Source: Marinobacter sp. es.042
GTDB lineage: Bacteria > Pseudomonadota > Gammaproteobacteria > Pseudomonadales > Oleiphilaceae
Assembly: GCF_900188315.1 (NCBI RefSeq)
Contig: NZ_LT897781.1
Coordinates: 2,046,001 to 2,110,000, forward strand
Direction: 5' to 3'
Length of the DNA: 64,000 nt
Positions within the stretch are counted from its first letter, which is position 1. Each line of letters opens with the position of its first letter. Shown here one piece after another: positions 24,616 to 33,738 of the stretch. The translations under genes were made by a program, and so were the position numbers. The notes below the pieces were generated by a model that saw nothing but the letters and a program-made list of their open reading frames with translations, did no database searches and was not told the origin of the DNA.

Positions 24616-25554
24616 ATGACCACTGGCAATTCCACCCGGCTCAACAAATACATCAGCGAAAGCGGCATGTGCTCCCGCCGGGAGGCCGATCGCTATATCG
24701 AGCAAGGCAACGTCTACATCAACGGCAAACGAGCAACCGTGGGCGACCAGGTGCTTCCGGGTGACACGGTCAAGGTGAACGGCCAGGTGATCGAGCCACG
24801 GGCTGAAGAAGATCTCGTGTTCATTGCACTGAACAAGCCGGTAGGGATTGTCAGCACCACGGACAGCGCGGAGAAACACAATATCCAGCGCTTTGTGGGT
24901 CACAGCGAACGCATCTTCCCGATCGGACGTCTGGACAAGGACTCCCAGGGCCTCATCTTTATGACCAGCAACGGCGACCTGGTCAACAAAATACTGCGGG
25001 CGGGCAACAACCACGAAAAGGAATACCTGGTTACCGTCGACAAGCCGGTCACTCGGGAATTCGTGGAGGGTATGGCCAATGGTGTGCCGATCCTCGGAAC
25101 CATGACAAAAAAGTGCAAGGTGTCGCGGGAGTCACGCTTTGTCTTCCGGATCACCCTGGTTCAGGGCCTCAATCGCCAGATCCGTCGGATGTGCGAGTAT
25201 TTTGGCTACGAGGTTACCAAACTGGAACGGATCCGGATCATGAACGTGAGCCTGAAAGGGCTTGCGGTGGGCCAGTGGCGGGACCTGAGCGAGAAAGAGC
25301 TGGCCGGGCTGTTCGATGCCATCCGGGATTCGTCTTCCGAAGCCCCGCCCGGCGCTGGCAAGCCAGCAAAAAAGAAGCCCGGAACGAAGGCCAAACCAAA
25401 GCCTGATCGCAAGCCTGGCTCTGCATCCGCACCAGGTAAGCCCGGTGGCGCCAGGCGCCCCGGCCCGAAAGGCAAGCCCGCGCCTGGCAAAAAGCCGGCA
25501 TCGGGCAAACGGCCAAAAGGCGGCAAGCCAAGGCAAAAGAGCGTTAAACGGTAA
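24616..25554 (+). CDS. rluF: 23S rRNA pseudouridine synthase RluF-type
   Basis: Converts uridine to pseudouridine in 23S rRNA (U2604 in E. coli). It has an N-terminal S4 domain ([21 protein letters not shown], split by its charges, residues 8-28) and a catalytic domain with Asp107 in GRLDKDSQG and the [14 protein letters not shown] signature. The family core ends near 240. The last 70 residues are a Lys/Pro/Gly-rich tail (GKPAKKKPG and similar repeats), longer than in E. coli RluF and probably an RNA-binding extension. It is monocistronic and divergent from the small membrane gene. Confidence 0.92.
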   Translation: MTTGNSTRLNKYISESGMCSRREADRYIEQGNVYINGKRATVGDQVLPGDTVKVNGQVIEPRAEEDLVFIALNKPVGIVSTTDSAEKHNIQRFVGHSERIFPIGRLDKDSQGLIFMTSNGDLVNKILRAGNNHEKEYLVTVDKPVTREFVEGMANGVPILGTMTKKCKVSRESRFVFRITLVQGLNRQIRRMCEYFGYEVTKLERIRIMNVSLKGLAVGQWRDLSEKELAGLFDAIRDSSSEAPPGAGKPAKKKPGTKAKPKPDRKPGSASAPGKPGGARRPGPKGKPAPGKKPASGKRPKGGKPRQKSVKR

Positions 25555-25581
25555 GCGGGGCTTGCACCTGGCCGCGCCGGG

Positions 25582-25926
25582 CTACTTTTTCACCCACTTA
25601 CCGCCCATTTGCACATACTGGCCGGACGGAGTCTTCTCAATCGCCTTCTTGCCTGCAACCGTCTCCACCTGGGTTACCGGAATGTTGTGTTTTTCGGCAA
25701 TGCGCTTGTACTCATCCCGACGGGCGCTGTTAATGGCTTCCACCACTTCCTTCGCCTGCCCTTCGGCGCGCACCACTTCCAGATAACCCGTCGGTGTTTC
25801 TCCAACCAGCCCCTGCTGCTTGACCGAGTCCAGTTTCTGTTTGGCTTCATCCAGCCCCATGGCAAGCACGGAGGCGCTGATACCGAACGCCAAAACCAGC
25901 GCAAACATCTGTATCAATCGTTTCAT
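25582..25926 (-). CDS. ydbL: YdbL-like periplasmic protein (DUF1318)
   Basis: A 114-residue secreted protein. The start MKRLIQMFALVLAFG is chosen because GAGGGG lies just upstream, and it gives a clean signal peptide ending near ASVLAMG. The mature part (GLDEAKQKLDSVKQQGLVGETPTGYLEVV, split by its charged residues) and EYKRIAEKHN fit the DUF1318 family. In E. coli YdbL works with YdbH and YnbE in outer-membrane lipid homeostasis. It is the last gene of the ydbH-ynbE-ydbL operon here, 29 bp after ynbE. Confidence 0.9.
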   Translation of the reverse strand: MKRLIQMFALVLAFGISASVLAMGLDEAKQKLDSVKQQGLVGETPTGYLEVVRAEGQAKEVVEAINSARRDEYKRIAEKHNIPVTQVETVAGKKAIEKTPSGQYVQMGGKWVKK

Positions 25927-25955
25927 CTTCAACCCCTCAAACTTTCCGGACACAG

Positions 25956-26138
25956 TCAGAACAAGCCCTGTTCGCTGAACAGGTCATCCACTTCCTTATC
26001 CACTTTCACGTAGATTTCGTGCTGGATTTTCACGTTCAGGTTGACCGTAATCGGCTCCTTTGGCGCCGCCATCTGCACTGTCGGCGTGCAGGCAGCCATC
26101 GCCAGAGGAAGCATCAGTATCATCAGTGTTCTTGCCAT
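25956..26138 (-). CDS. ynbE: YnbE-like outer-membrane lipoprotein
   Basis: A 60-residue lipoprotein with a lipobox (LAMAAC) and the conserved short mature part (ITVNLNVKIQHEIYVKVDKEVDDL, split by its charges). ATG at 26138 follows AAAGG at 6 nt; the upstream ATG at 26180 lies inside ydbH. YnbE oligomerises at the outer membrane and partners YdbH in the bridge described in E. coli. Gene order and spacing support the same complex. Confidence 0.9.
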   Translation of the reverse strand: MARTLMILMLPLAMAACTPTVQMAAPKEPITVNLNVKIQHEIYVKVDKEVDDLFSEQGLF

Positions 26139-26176
26139 GGGCGACCTTTCAGGCCACCAGGGCCGCACGGGTTTTA

Positions 26177-27697
26177 TCATGGTGCTTTCTCCTCACCGGA
26201 TTCCTGCAGCAATTTCCGGACGCGCCTGGTAACAGCTTCATTGACCCTGCCACTCAACTGCAGGCTGGTGAGCAGCGCGGGAATGTCTTCCTCAAGATTG
26301 ACATTGAGTACCACCGGCTGCCCACCCCTCAGGTCCGGATTCTTACCTTCGAGGCGAAGGCCAAGGCTCAACTTACCCTGTTCATCGTAGTCTATCGTGC
26401 TGTTGAGGACTGAATAGTGAAAGTTTTGCAACGCCTGGACCACGATGTCCATGGCCTGGTTGCCACCGAGCATCGCCTGGAGCTTGTCCGCCGGCAACTG
26501 CAAACGGCCGCCAGGATCTATTGCGGAAATACTGCCTGCACTCACCTGCACCCCATCGCCACTGATGCCCAGAGGAACTCGCCCACGAAGCAACCCGCTT
26601 CCAGAAAGTCCTTCGGCTGGATACACGGCCATCAGACGGCTGAGGGAGACGTCCTCAATCTCCACAGGGATGCGGCCAGACCCACCGCCCAAATCGTACC
26701 TGGCAGGAGGCACTCTGAGGGTACCTTCGAGGAACCGGGCCCTGGCCTGCTGAACCTCCAGAGTGCCGGCCAGCAGCTCCGTGACCGGCGCGCTGTAACT
26801 CCCGGAAAAAAGAACCGAGGTGACGGGAATGCCGGCATTGATCTCGCCAACGGTCATGTCCCTGAAACGGGTCGTAATCCGGGAATTTTCCAGCGATCCC
26901 CGCACCTGGCCGGTGAGCCCTGATACCGCGGTCCGGTTGAATACCCCGCCAACACCCTGCAGCTCGGCACTGCCACTGGCGGCAACTTCACCACCCTGAC
27001 CGGTCGAAACTTCCATCGACAACCGGGCATTGCCAGAATCCACTGTCAGCAGATCCGGCCATCCGATCAGGGTTTCTGCCAGGGCCCGAACACCCTGTTT
27101 TCCGTCGATAACAGAGTCGATGGCGACGGATACGCCGCCTTCGGGATTGAGCTGGATATCGAGATCAGCCGTAAAGCCGGACTCGGAAGCCAAGGTGCCC
27201 TGCACCCTGAGATCTGCCAGGCGGCCCTTTGCCCTTCCCTGGAAGTTCCACGTTTGCGGCAGTAGTTGCGGATGCTCGACGCGCGCGGCATCGACCCTGA
27301 TGTCGCCATCAATGGAAATGCGCTGCGCCCAGGGGCCATTTGCACCATAGTTCAGGGTAACCGTTGTATTGCTGAGATCCGTGCGCAGGTTGTTGAGCGT
27401 CAGCGGCTGGTCTGCACCGACAAACGTGAGATGATCCGTCAGAACAAGAGACGAAGGGGCAAAATCGATGGTTGCGACATCACCATTGGCGGTCACAGAA
27501 GGCCGGACCTCTGCACGGCTGCCCGTTACTTCCCATCCGCCGGACCGTATATCCGGCAATGCCATACCCACCGAGCTCTGTTCAATGGCAAAGGACCAGC
27601 CTGCAACCGCCAGGGGCCAGGCCACCAGAGCCATACCACCGGCCCAAAGAAGCCCGCGGCCGATGCGTTCAGGCTTTACAGACCCTCTACTGGGCAA
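26177..27697 (-). CDS. ydbH: YdbH-like AsmA-family envelope lipid-transport protein
   Basis: A 506-residue periplasm-spanning protein with one N-terminal membrane anchor (GLLWAGGMALVAWPLAVAGW) and repeated beta-strand units typical of AsmA-like/YdbH proteins. The C-terminal part has a phrase like LRGRVPLGISGDGV and a DUF-type IPALL end. E. coli YdbH is about 880 residues, so this one is clearly shorter and may span less or lack repeats. It opens the operon with ynbE and ydbL, overlapping neither. The role is inferred from the trio. Confidence 0.88.
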   Translation of the reverse strand: MPSRGSVKPERIGRGLLWAGGMALVAWPLAVAGWSFAIEQSSVGMALPDIRSGGWEVTGSRAEVRPSVTANGDVATIDFAPSSLVLTDHLTFVGADQPLTLNNLRTDLSNTTVTLNYGANGPWAQRISIDGDIRVDAARVEHPQLLPQTWNFQGRAKGRLADLRVQGTLASESGFTADLDIQLNPEGGVSVAIDSVIDGKQGVRALAETLIGWPDLLTVDSGNARLSMEVSTGQGGEVAASGSAELQGVGGVFNRTAVSGLTGQVRGSLENSRITTRFRDMTVGEINAGIPVTSVLFSGSYSAPVTELLAGTLEVQQARARFLEGTLRVPPARYDLGGGSGRIPVEIEDVSLSRLMAVYPAEGLSGSGLLRGRVPLGISGDGVQVSAGSISAIDPGGRLQLPADKLQAMLGGNQAMDIVVQALQNFHYSVLNSTIDYDEQGKLSLGLRLEGKNPDLRGGQPVVLNVNLEEDIPALLTSLQLSGRVNEAVTRRVRKLLQESGEEKAP

Positions 27698-27737
27698 AAC
27701 GACGCTCCTGTCGGCTCGGTTTACTCACCACGCCGGG

Positions 27738-28295
27738 TCAATCAGTACAGATCATGCCGGCGTTTCGCAAGGGGAAGCGCTCGACGACGGAATAGACGGA
27801 ACCATTCGGACCAAGTGTACTGTCGAACAGAACAAATTCGGTCACCTGGAAATGGCCGAACACAAAGTCAGCATTCTCAGCCATTAACGGCTCAACAGAA
27901 CCCGGCTGGCGTTTGAAACGGGCCAGCGTAATGTGCGGGCGAAATACCCGACGTTCAGCCATAAAGCCCAGACTCTCCAGTCGCCGCCCGAGAGTCTGGT
28001 GCAGCACAGCCAACGGCGCCGCCGCCTGAACACCGGCCCATAGATTCTTCGGCCTTTCGGGCTGGCCGAAACGACCAACGCCGGCAACCTCAAGCGGGAA
28101 GGATTCCGAATCTATCTCACGGGCTGAACTGGCTACGGCTTCGAGACCTTCCCCGCTCACCTTCCCCAGAAACAGGAGGGTGATGTGCAATTGCTCAGCA
28201 TTCTGCCATCTGGCGCCCGTCACCGGTGATCTGACCTTCAGCAACCGGGCCTTGATTTCTGCCGGAAGCTCCAGCCCGAAAAAAAGCCGTGGCAA
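27738..28295 (-). CDS. thpR: RNA 2',3'-cyclic phosphodiesterase
   Basis: A 185-residue member of the 2H phosphoesterase family. The two catalytic HxTx motifs are HITLLFLG and HITLARF. The family opens 2',3'-cyclic phosphates on RNA ends. The short-chain dehydrogenase gene upstream ends 4 bp before its start, so the two are likely co-transcribed. The N-terminus (MPRLFFGLELP) matches the typical FFAL strand. Confidence 0.92.
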   Translation of the reverse strand: MPRLFFGLELPAEIKARLLKVRSPVTGARWQNAEQLHITLLFLGKVSGEGLEAVASSAREIDSESFPLEVAGVGRFGQPERPKNLWAGVQAAAPLAVLHQTLGRRLESLGFMAERRVFRPHITLARFKRQPGSVEPLMAENADFVFGHFQVTEFVLFDSTLGPNGSVYSVVERFPLRNAGMICTD

Positions 28296-28299
28296 CGCT

Positions 28300-29058
28300 C
28301 TATTCCTCGTAGATCATCTTGCGTACCATGCCGCCATCGGCCACAAAATTCTGGCCAGTGATAAACGAGGCCTCGGGCGAAATGAGGTAGGCCGCCAAGG
28401 AGGCAATATCCTCAGGTTGCCCTACCCTGCCCGCCGGGTGCTGGAGGTGGTCGTTTTCGGAAAGCGGTTCAACCGGTTCTGCGCCGCCCTGCCAGGCCCG
28501 GGTATCGATCCAGCCGGGACTGATGCAGTTCACACGGATATGCGGCCCCAGGCTCACCGCCAGTGCGTGGGTCAGTGCCACAATACCGCCTTTGGTAGCG
28601 GCGTACGCCTCGGTGTCCGGCTCGGACTGAAGCGCCCTTGTAGAGGCCATGTTAACGATAGCGCCTTTCGTTTTTCGAAGGTGCGGCACCGCATGCTTGG
28701 TGACCAGGAACGGCCCGGTCAGGTTCACGTCCAGCCGGCGCTGCCACTGATCCAGGCTCAGTTCCTCAATCGGCCCCGTCTCGGGGTTGGCGATTCCGGC
28801 ATTATTGATAACGGCGTCCAGTCGGCCGCCCCAGCGAAGGGCTTCGGCAACAATGCGCTCCACATCGGTTTCCGAGGCCACATCGCCGTGCAGAAAGTGC
28901 AGTTCATGATCAGCACTGGCGGCCAACCGCTCACCGACAGCACTGTCGGTGTCACAGAACGCCACCCTCCAGCCAGCGTCGGCCAGATGAAGCACAAGGC
29001 CCCGGCCGATGCCTTTAGCGCCGCCGGTCACCAATGCGACGCGATCGGTTTGACTCAA
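28300..29058 (-). CDS. Short-chain dehydrogenase/reductase
   Basis: A classical 252-residue SDR: TGGAKGIG cofactor site, NNAG, catalytic Ser in NMASTRA, Tyr/Lys in YAATKGG, and a SPGWIDTR segment. An Asp in FCDTD after beta-2 favours NAD(H). It lies between another SDR upstream and thpR. The substrate is unknown. Confidence 0.9.
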   Translation of the reverse strand: MSQTDRVALVTGGAKGIGRGLVLHLADAGWRVAFCDTDSAVGERLAASADHELHFLHGDVASETDVERIVAEALRWGGRLDAVINNAGIANPETGPIEELSLDQWQRRLDVNLTGPFLVTKHAVPHLRKTKGAIVNMASTRALQSEPDTEAYAATKGGIVALTHALAVSLGPHIRVNCISPGWIDTRAWQGGAEPVEPLSENDHLQHPAGRVGQPEDIASLAAYLISPEASFITGQNFVADGGMVRKMIYEE

Positions 29059-29088
29059 AATAACCTCCGTTGCAACCGACGATTCGGG

Positions 29089-29781
29089 TTACTCAACCTT
29101 GGGTGTGGGCCGGACAAGAATTTCATTTACATCGACATGTGCCGGCTGAGCCACGGCATACATGACCGCATTGGCAATGTCCTCCGGCTTCAATGCATGA
29201 CCAGGACGTTCATCAAAGAAGGGCGTGTCCACCATGCCAGGTTCGATCAGGGTAACCCGGATACCAGAGCCACGGAGCTCCTCACGAACACCATAGCCAA
29301 TGGCGGTTACCGCCCACTTGGTCGCACTGTACATGGAACCGGGAATGGTGGCACGGCCTGCCGCAGAGCCGGTTAACAGCAAGTGGCCCTTGCTATCTTT
29401 GAGCGCCGGCATGCAATGCTGGAGGGTAAGGCCCACACCGTAGATATTGGTGAGGATCATATCCTTCCAGACGTCCGGGTCAGCGCCGCTGAATCCGCCC
29501 GGCTCACCGCCGCGACCGGCGTTGGCAAACACCGCATCAATGCGGCCAAAGGTTTTCAGGGCCTGGTCGACCATGTTTTTCTGGTCATCACCGCTCTGGA
29601 CGTCGCATTGGACCGTCAACACCTTTTCCTCGCCACCCAGCTCCTGCTGCAGGCCTTTCAGTTTGTCTTCAGAGCGCGCGGCCAGAACCAGCCGGTAACC
29701 CTGTTTCGCAGCCGCTCGCGCCGTTTCCGCGCCGATGCCTGACGACGCGCCGGTAATCAGCATTACAGGTTGATCTGCCAT
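29089..29781 (-). CDS. Short-chain dehydrogenase/reductase
   Basis: A 230-residue SDR with TGASSGIG, FANAGRG, TGSAAGR and YSATKWA. The Arg-containing AARSEDK loop after beta-2 favours NADP(H). Its sequence is distinct from the following SDR, so they are not a recent duplication. The two genes are 30 bp apart and probably form one transcript with thpR. The substrate is unknown. Confidence 0.9.
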   Translation of the reverse strand: MADQPVMLITGASSGIGAETARAAAKQGYRLVLAARSEDKLKGLQQELGGEEKVLTVQCDVQSGDDQKNMVDQALKTFGRIDAVFANAGRGGEPGGFSGADPDVWKDMILTNIYGVGLTLQHCMPALKDSKGHLLLTGSAAGRATIPGSMYSATKWAVTAIGYGVREELRGSGIRVTLIEPGMVDTPFFDERPGHALKPEDIANAVMYAVAQPAHVDVNEILVRPTPKVE

Positions 29782-29847
29782 AAGCGTTTTCTCCTGTTGC
29801 TTGGGAAATGTGGGTAGGGCTACGCCCGGTGACCCCAGACCGATCAG

Positions 29848-30174
29848 TCAGTAAATCTGCAGCAGGATGAGAGCGACGATGGCCAGGGCCAACAGAAACC
29901 AGCGGGCGTAGTGGTCGGGGCGGTCCTCGTGGTCGCTGGCAGCCCTGCTGAGACTGCTGCCTGACGTCTGCTCATACTCGGACACCAGTTGCCGCGCCCG
30001 GTAGAGATCCTCATCATCGACATGCACGTTGCTGAAGCCCGCGGCACCAATATCACCCATGGCCCCCTGAAGGTAATGGCCTCCGACATGGGCCTCAATA
30101 CCGTTGGCTTCCAACAGACCAGCCACAATGTGGGCTTCGGTTATGTCTCTGGCCCGATAGGCTATTTGCAACAC
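29848..30174 (-). CDS. DUF2007 putative signal-transducing membrane protein
   Basis: A 108-residue protein. The N-terminal part (YRARDITEAHIVAGLLEANGIEA, split by charges, plus FSNVHVDDEDLYRARQLVSEYE, likewise) matches the DUF2007 fold. A single C-terminal membrane helix (WFLLALAIVALILLQIY) anchors it. It is transcribed towards the SDR genes but separated by 66 bp. The function is unknown. Confidence 0.88.
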   Translation of the reverse strand: MLQIAYRARDITEAHIVAGLLEANGIEAHVGGHYLQGAMGDIGAAGFSNVHVDDEDLYRARQLVSEYEQTSGSSLSRAASDHEDRPDHYARWFLLALAIVALILLQIY

Positions 30175-30280
30175 GCGACTCCTTCTGTGACCGTTCCGGG
30201 CAGAACCGGGACAAATCTGCGAGTATCATTGGAAGGATAGTTCGACCTGCCCGGTGGGGCCAATAACATACGGATCGACC

Positions 30281-31351
30281 ATGCTCTGGATTATTCTCGC
30301 CATCATCGTGTTCATCGTTGCCGCAACCCTGCTTCTGTTCCGGCTTGAGGATCTGTCTCATCTGGACCGGGATGATTACCCGATCAAAGACGCAACACCA
30401 AGCGAAGCCAACCGGGAAGTGCTGGGACGCATCCGCGAGCTGGGGCAATCCTCAAAAGGCCTGCGCGGCAAAGCGCGCCTGATGGCGCTCCGAAAACACA
30501 TGGACGGGCTGAGTGAAGGCATTGAACTGGCCTCGGAGCTGCGCCATTGCGAGTCACCCCGCGGCGAATGGGTTCTCGCCCCAGGCTGCGATACCCGCCG
30601 CCGCATCCTGTACATTCATGGCGGCGCCTGGGCTGCTGGCAGCCCCAGAAGCCATCGGGCCATTACCGACCGTTTATCGCAGATAACCAGAGCCGCAGTG
30701 TTCGCACTGGACTACCGTTTAATGCCGGAGAACCGGTTTATGGACGGGGTAAGGGATTGCCGCGAAGCCTATACATGGCTCCTGAAACACGGCCCTGATG
30801 GCGCCGAACCGGCTGATTTCATGGTGGTCGCCGGAGATTCTGCCGGCGGCAGTCACACCCTGGGATTGATTGCCTGGATTCGGGATAGCGGTCTGCGTCA
30901 GGCGGATGCGGCGATTGCCTTCTCACCATCCACCGATCTGACCCTGACCGCGCCGAGCAACCGCAACAACATCGGTACCGATCCACTGCTCGGGCCTGTG
31001 TTTGGTGGCCTGTCGAAAATCCCACTGCCGGTTATCTGGTGGGCCACACTGGCGGCATTCCGGGTCTCCCCAACCAGCCCTGTTGCCTCACCATTACGCG
31101 GGAATCTGAAGGACCTGCCCCCAACGCTGATACAGGCCAGCGACACCGAGATGCTGCTGGACAACGCCCGGCGTTACGCCGCTCGGGCAGAAGCAGCAGG
31201 TTCTCCGGTTACCCTTCACACCTGGCCGGGAATGGTGCACGTATGGCAGATCTTTGTGCCCTTACTTCCGGAAGCGGAGGAGGCCTTCGATGACATCAGG
31301 GCTTTCCTGGAGCAGCTGGAGTCCCGGGGTAGCGCACAGGCTTCGGCCTAA
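30281..31351 (+). CDS. Alpha/beta hydrolase of the HSL (esterase) type, membrane-anchored
   Basis: A 356-residue esterase-like protein. It has an N-terminal membrane helix (MLWIILAIIVFIVAATLLLF), the oxyanion motif HGGAW, and the nucleophile elbow GDSAGG; a late Asp and His (near DTEML and MVHVW) complete the triad. These are the marks of the hormone-sensitive-lipase family. It probably cleaves short esters at the inner membrane. The start MLWIILAII is preferred because the upstream ATG at 30254 adds residues outside the family. It overlaps arfB by 4 bp tail to tail. Confidence 0.88.
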   Translation: MLWIILAIIVFIVAATLLLFRLEDLSHLDRDDYPIKDATPSEANREVLGRIRELGQSSKGLRGKARLMALRKHMDGLSEGIELASELRHCESPRGEWVLAPGCDTRRRILYIHGGAWAAGSPRSHRAITDRLSQITRAAVFALDYRLMPENRFMDGVRDCREAYTWLLKHGPDGAEPADFMVVAGDSAGGSHTLGLIAWIRDSGLRQADAAIAFSPSTDLTLTAPSNRNNIGTDPLLGPVFGGLSKIPLPVIWWATLAAFRVSPTSPVASPLRGNLKDLPPTLIQASDTEMLLDNARRYAARAEAAGSPVTLHTWPGMVHVWQIFVPLLPEAEEAFDDIRAFLEQLESRGSAQASA

Positions 31352-31761
31352 ACCTGGACCTTGCCCCGCAGGGCCTTGGTTTTACCTTTTTTTGTCTTCT
31401 TGTCCACACGCTTGCGCTGTGAGGACCGGGTCGGTTTGGTGGGACGTCGGGCCTTGCGGGGTTTGACGGCCTCCTGGATCAGCTCTTTCAGCCGCTCCAG
31501 CGCATCCTCCTTGTTCAACTCCAGGGTTCGGAAAGATTGCGCCTTGATGATCAGCACACCTTCTTTGCTGATTCGCTGATCATTGAGCGACATCAGTCGC
31601 TCCTTGTAGAAGGGTGGCAGAGAGGAGTGAGGAATATCGAAGCGCAGGTGCACCGCGGAGGCGACTTTATTCACGTTCTGGCCACCGGCACCCTGGGCCC
31701 GGATCTGGGTGATTTCGATTTCCCAGTCAGCAAGTTCAACAGCGTTGGATAGTTTCAGCAT
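31348..31761 (-). CDS. arfB: Alternative ribosome-rescue hydrolase ArfB
   Basis: Releases peptides from ribosomes stalled without a stop codon. The 137 residues include the catalytic GGQ in GAGGQNVNKV and a long basic C-terminal tail (KPRKARRPTKP onward), which is the ArfB mark that inserts into the mRNA channel. Length and tail exclude a canonical release factor. The gene is convergent with the esterase and overlaps it by 4 bp. Confidence 0.93.
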   Translation of the reverse strand: MLKLSNAVELADWEIEITQIRAQGAGGQNVNKVASAVHLRFDIPHSSLPPFYKERLMSLNDQRISKEGVLIIKAQSFRTLELNKEDALERLKELIQEAVKPRKARRPTKPTRSSQRKRVDKKTKKGKTKALRGKVQV

Positions 31762-31833
31762 CTGCTAAGGTTAACAGAATCCAGAACCGTGGGCTTTCAG
31801 CACCGGGATTTGTGTGAGGAACAACCAGTTATC

Positions 31834-32502
31834 ATGTGCGGACGATTCACCTTCTATACCCCACCGGACACCCTGATCCTCGAGTTTTTTCCCGAGGGCA
31901 TGGAGGTGGACGGGCATTTTGACCCCGGCTACAACATCCCTCCCGGCACAGGTATTCCCATGATCCGGATGAGCATGAACGGCAGCCTGATCATGGCTCA
32001 CTCCCACTGGGGCTTCCGGCCGGCCTGGGCGGATCAGAAAGCGCCGGCTCCGATCAATGCCCGTGCAGAAACAGCAGCCACATCAAAATACTTCCGGGAC
32101 GCCTTTGCCCATCACCGTTGCCTGATACCGGCCAATGGCTGGTACGAATGGCAACAAACAGAACATGGCAAAGAACCTCAATACATAACTCCAGCGAATT
32201 CCGGGAAGTATCCGGCGATTTTCTTCGCCGGCCTCTGGACCCCGAGAGAAGGCGACGAGACCACCGCCTGCGCCATCATCACCGAACCGGCCAGCGAACA
32301 CCTGAAGCATATCCATGAACGTCAGCCCGTGGTGCTTGATCCGGCCTGCCTGAGGGACTGGCTGAATCCGGAAATCACCGACCGGACACAGTTGCGGACA
32401 GTGACCCATCGCCTGGATCCTGAACAGCTGAAAGCCATTCCCGTTTCGCCGGAGGTGAATAATCCGAGGCATAACTCGCCGGACCTGATCCGGGAAGCCT
32501 GA
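31834..32502 (+). CDS. SRAP-domain (HMCES/YedK-like) abasic-site protein
   Basis: Crosslinks to abasic sites in single-stranded DNA through its N-terminal Cys. The start is MCGRFTFY at 31834, because Cys2 must be exposed after Met removal; the longer frame from 31789 would bury it. Other family residues are Asn in PINARAET, Glu in GWYEWQ and His in HERQPVVL. The 222-residue length is normal. It has no LexA-like box that I could see. Confidence 0.92.
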   Translation: MCGRFTFYTPPDTLILEFFPEGMEVDGHFDPGYNIPPGTGIPMIRMSMNGSLIMAHSHWGFRPAWADQKAPAPINARAETAATSKYFRDAFAHHRCLIPANGWYEWQQTEHGKEPQYITPANSGKYPAIFFAGLWTPREGDETTACAIITEPASEHLKHIHERQPVVLDPACLRDWLNPEITDRTQLRTVTHRLDPEQLKAIPVSPEVNNPRHNSPDLIREA

Positions 32503-32529
32503 GGCGTATCCGGTCCTTTGCTTGCCGAC

Positions 32530-33564
32530 TCATCGGTGGCTCAACGACCGCCCGGAAGACTTCCTCATACGGGTATCGTTCGAGTCCGCTGGTTCCACAA
32601 CCTCCTGAAGATTCCGCCTCGGAGCCGCCGGCAAATCTGTCGCCGGGTAACCCAACCTGAGCAGAATCTGCGGGAAACCCGAACGCCCAAGGAGGTGCTG
32701 GAGTTTCGGGCGAAGCACGGCGACCTGAATTGGCTGGTTCAGATAGGAAGCCTGCAGCCCCTGCCCCAGGGACCGGAGCAAAACCCGCTCCAGCGCCTGC
32801 CCGGCCTTCAGCCAGTCTTCTACGCCATCCCCGGCCGTTCCCAACGCAGCAATCACAGGTGATTCATCCGCCAGTTGACGGTCCTTGGCGCCAACGCCGT
32901 TGCCCATATCAAATGTGCGCACCACCAATTGGGCCACGGGCGCAACCATGCCGGGAACCGTCAAACCGTCTCCCTTGCGGCGGGGATGCATCCAGGCAGC
33001 CAGCTCCCGTCGCCAGCTCGGGTTGGACCACTGGGCAGCGTCGCCCTCCGCCACCAGCTCAGCCACCTGATGACGCGCATGCTCCGATTCCAGAACCTGG
33101 AACCATGCTCCTTCGGTCTCCGCCGACTCCTCAAGGATGCCCAGCACCTCGGAAGGCACCTGCTTTGGCTCAAACCGCTTGCGATAGGTGCGTCGCCTGG
33201 CAATCGCCCGGAACAGTTCCGTTTGCCGGCCCTCCTCCCCGGATACCGGTGTAAACGAGACGGTCGCCAGCAGGTCCTCGTCGCCCGGGTCCGGCAAAAG
33301 CTGGCATTCGGTATTGAATCCTGCATGAGCGGCGGCAATCCGAAGATTAAACAGGGCACACCCGCAGCTAATGGTCAGTTCCCGGTCGTCGGGGTCGTTG
33401 ACCGGCAATGCCCGTAAACGGTCTGCAAACAGGGAAATCCCGGTTTGGCCCAGTTCAAATCGCCAGGGCTGGGTGTTGTGGCTTGATGGCGCCAATGTTG
33501 CGCTCTCGAGGATGGCCGCCAGGGTGTCTCGCGGTATGGGGGTGTTGCGTGTTCCTTCGCTCAT
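32530..33564 (-). CDS. Nitroreductase-family (Acg-like) protein
   Basis: A 344-residue flavoprotein-fold protein with the N-terminal SATLAPSSHNTQPWRF segment and a second half-domain, typical of the Acg-like nitroreductases. This group is longer than NfsB-type enzymes and is often FMN-sequestering rather than strongly catalytic. It is convergent with the SRAP gene. The substrate is unknown. Confidence 0.82.
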   Translation of the reverse strand: MSEGTRNTPIPRDTLAAILESATLAPSSHNTQPWRFELGQTGISLFADRLRALPVNDPDDRELTISCGCALFNLRIAAAHAGFNTECQLLPDPGDEDLLATVSFTPVSGEEGRQTELFRAIARRRTYRKRFEPKQVPSEVLGILEESAETEGAWFQVLESEHARHQVAELVAEGDAAQWSNPSWRRELAAWMHPRRKGDGLTVPGMVAPVAQLVVRTFDMGNGVGAKDRQLADESPVIAALGTAGDGVEDWLKAGQALERVLLRSLGQGLQASYLNQPIQVAVLRPKLQHLLGRSGFPQILLRLGYPATDLPAAPRRNLQEVVEPADSNDTRMRKSSGRSLSHR

Positions 33565-33738
33565 TGCAGCTCTCCCGAATGGTCTCGTGACAGACTATTC
33601 CTGCGTGAAAGGAAAAGATAGCCGGTGATGCCCGGCGACTTCATTGAGCCGCATCAGCAAAATCTCACGCTCCGTAACCTGACATTCGCGGGCGCGGCAA
33701 TTAAAGTGAAGACAGTGAAAACTTGCACAGGGTCTGAG

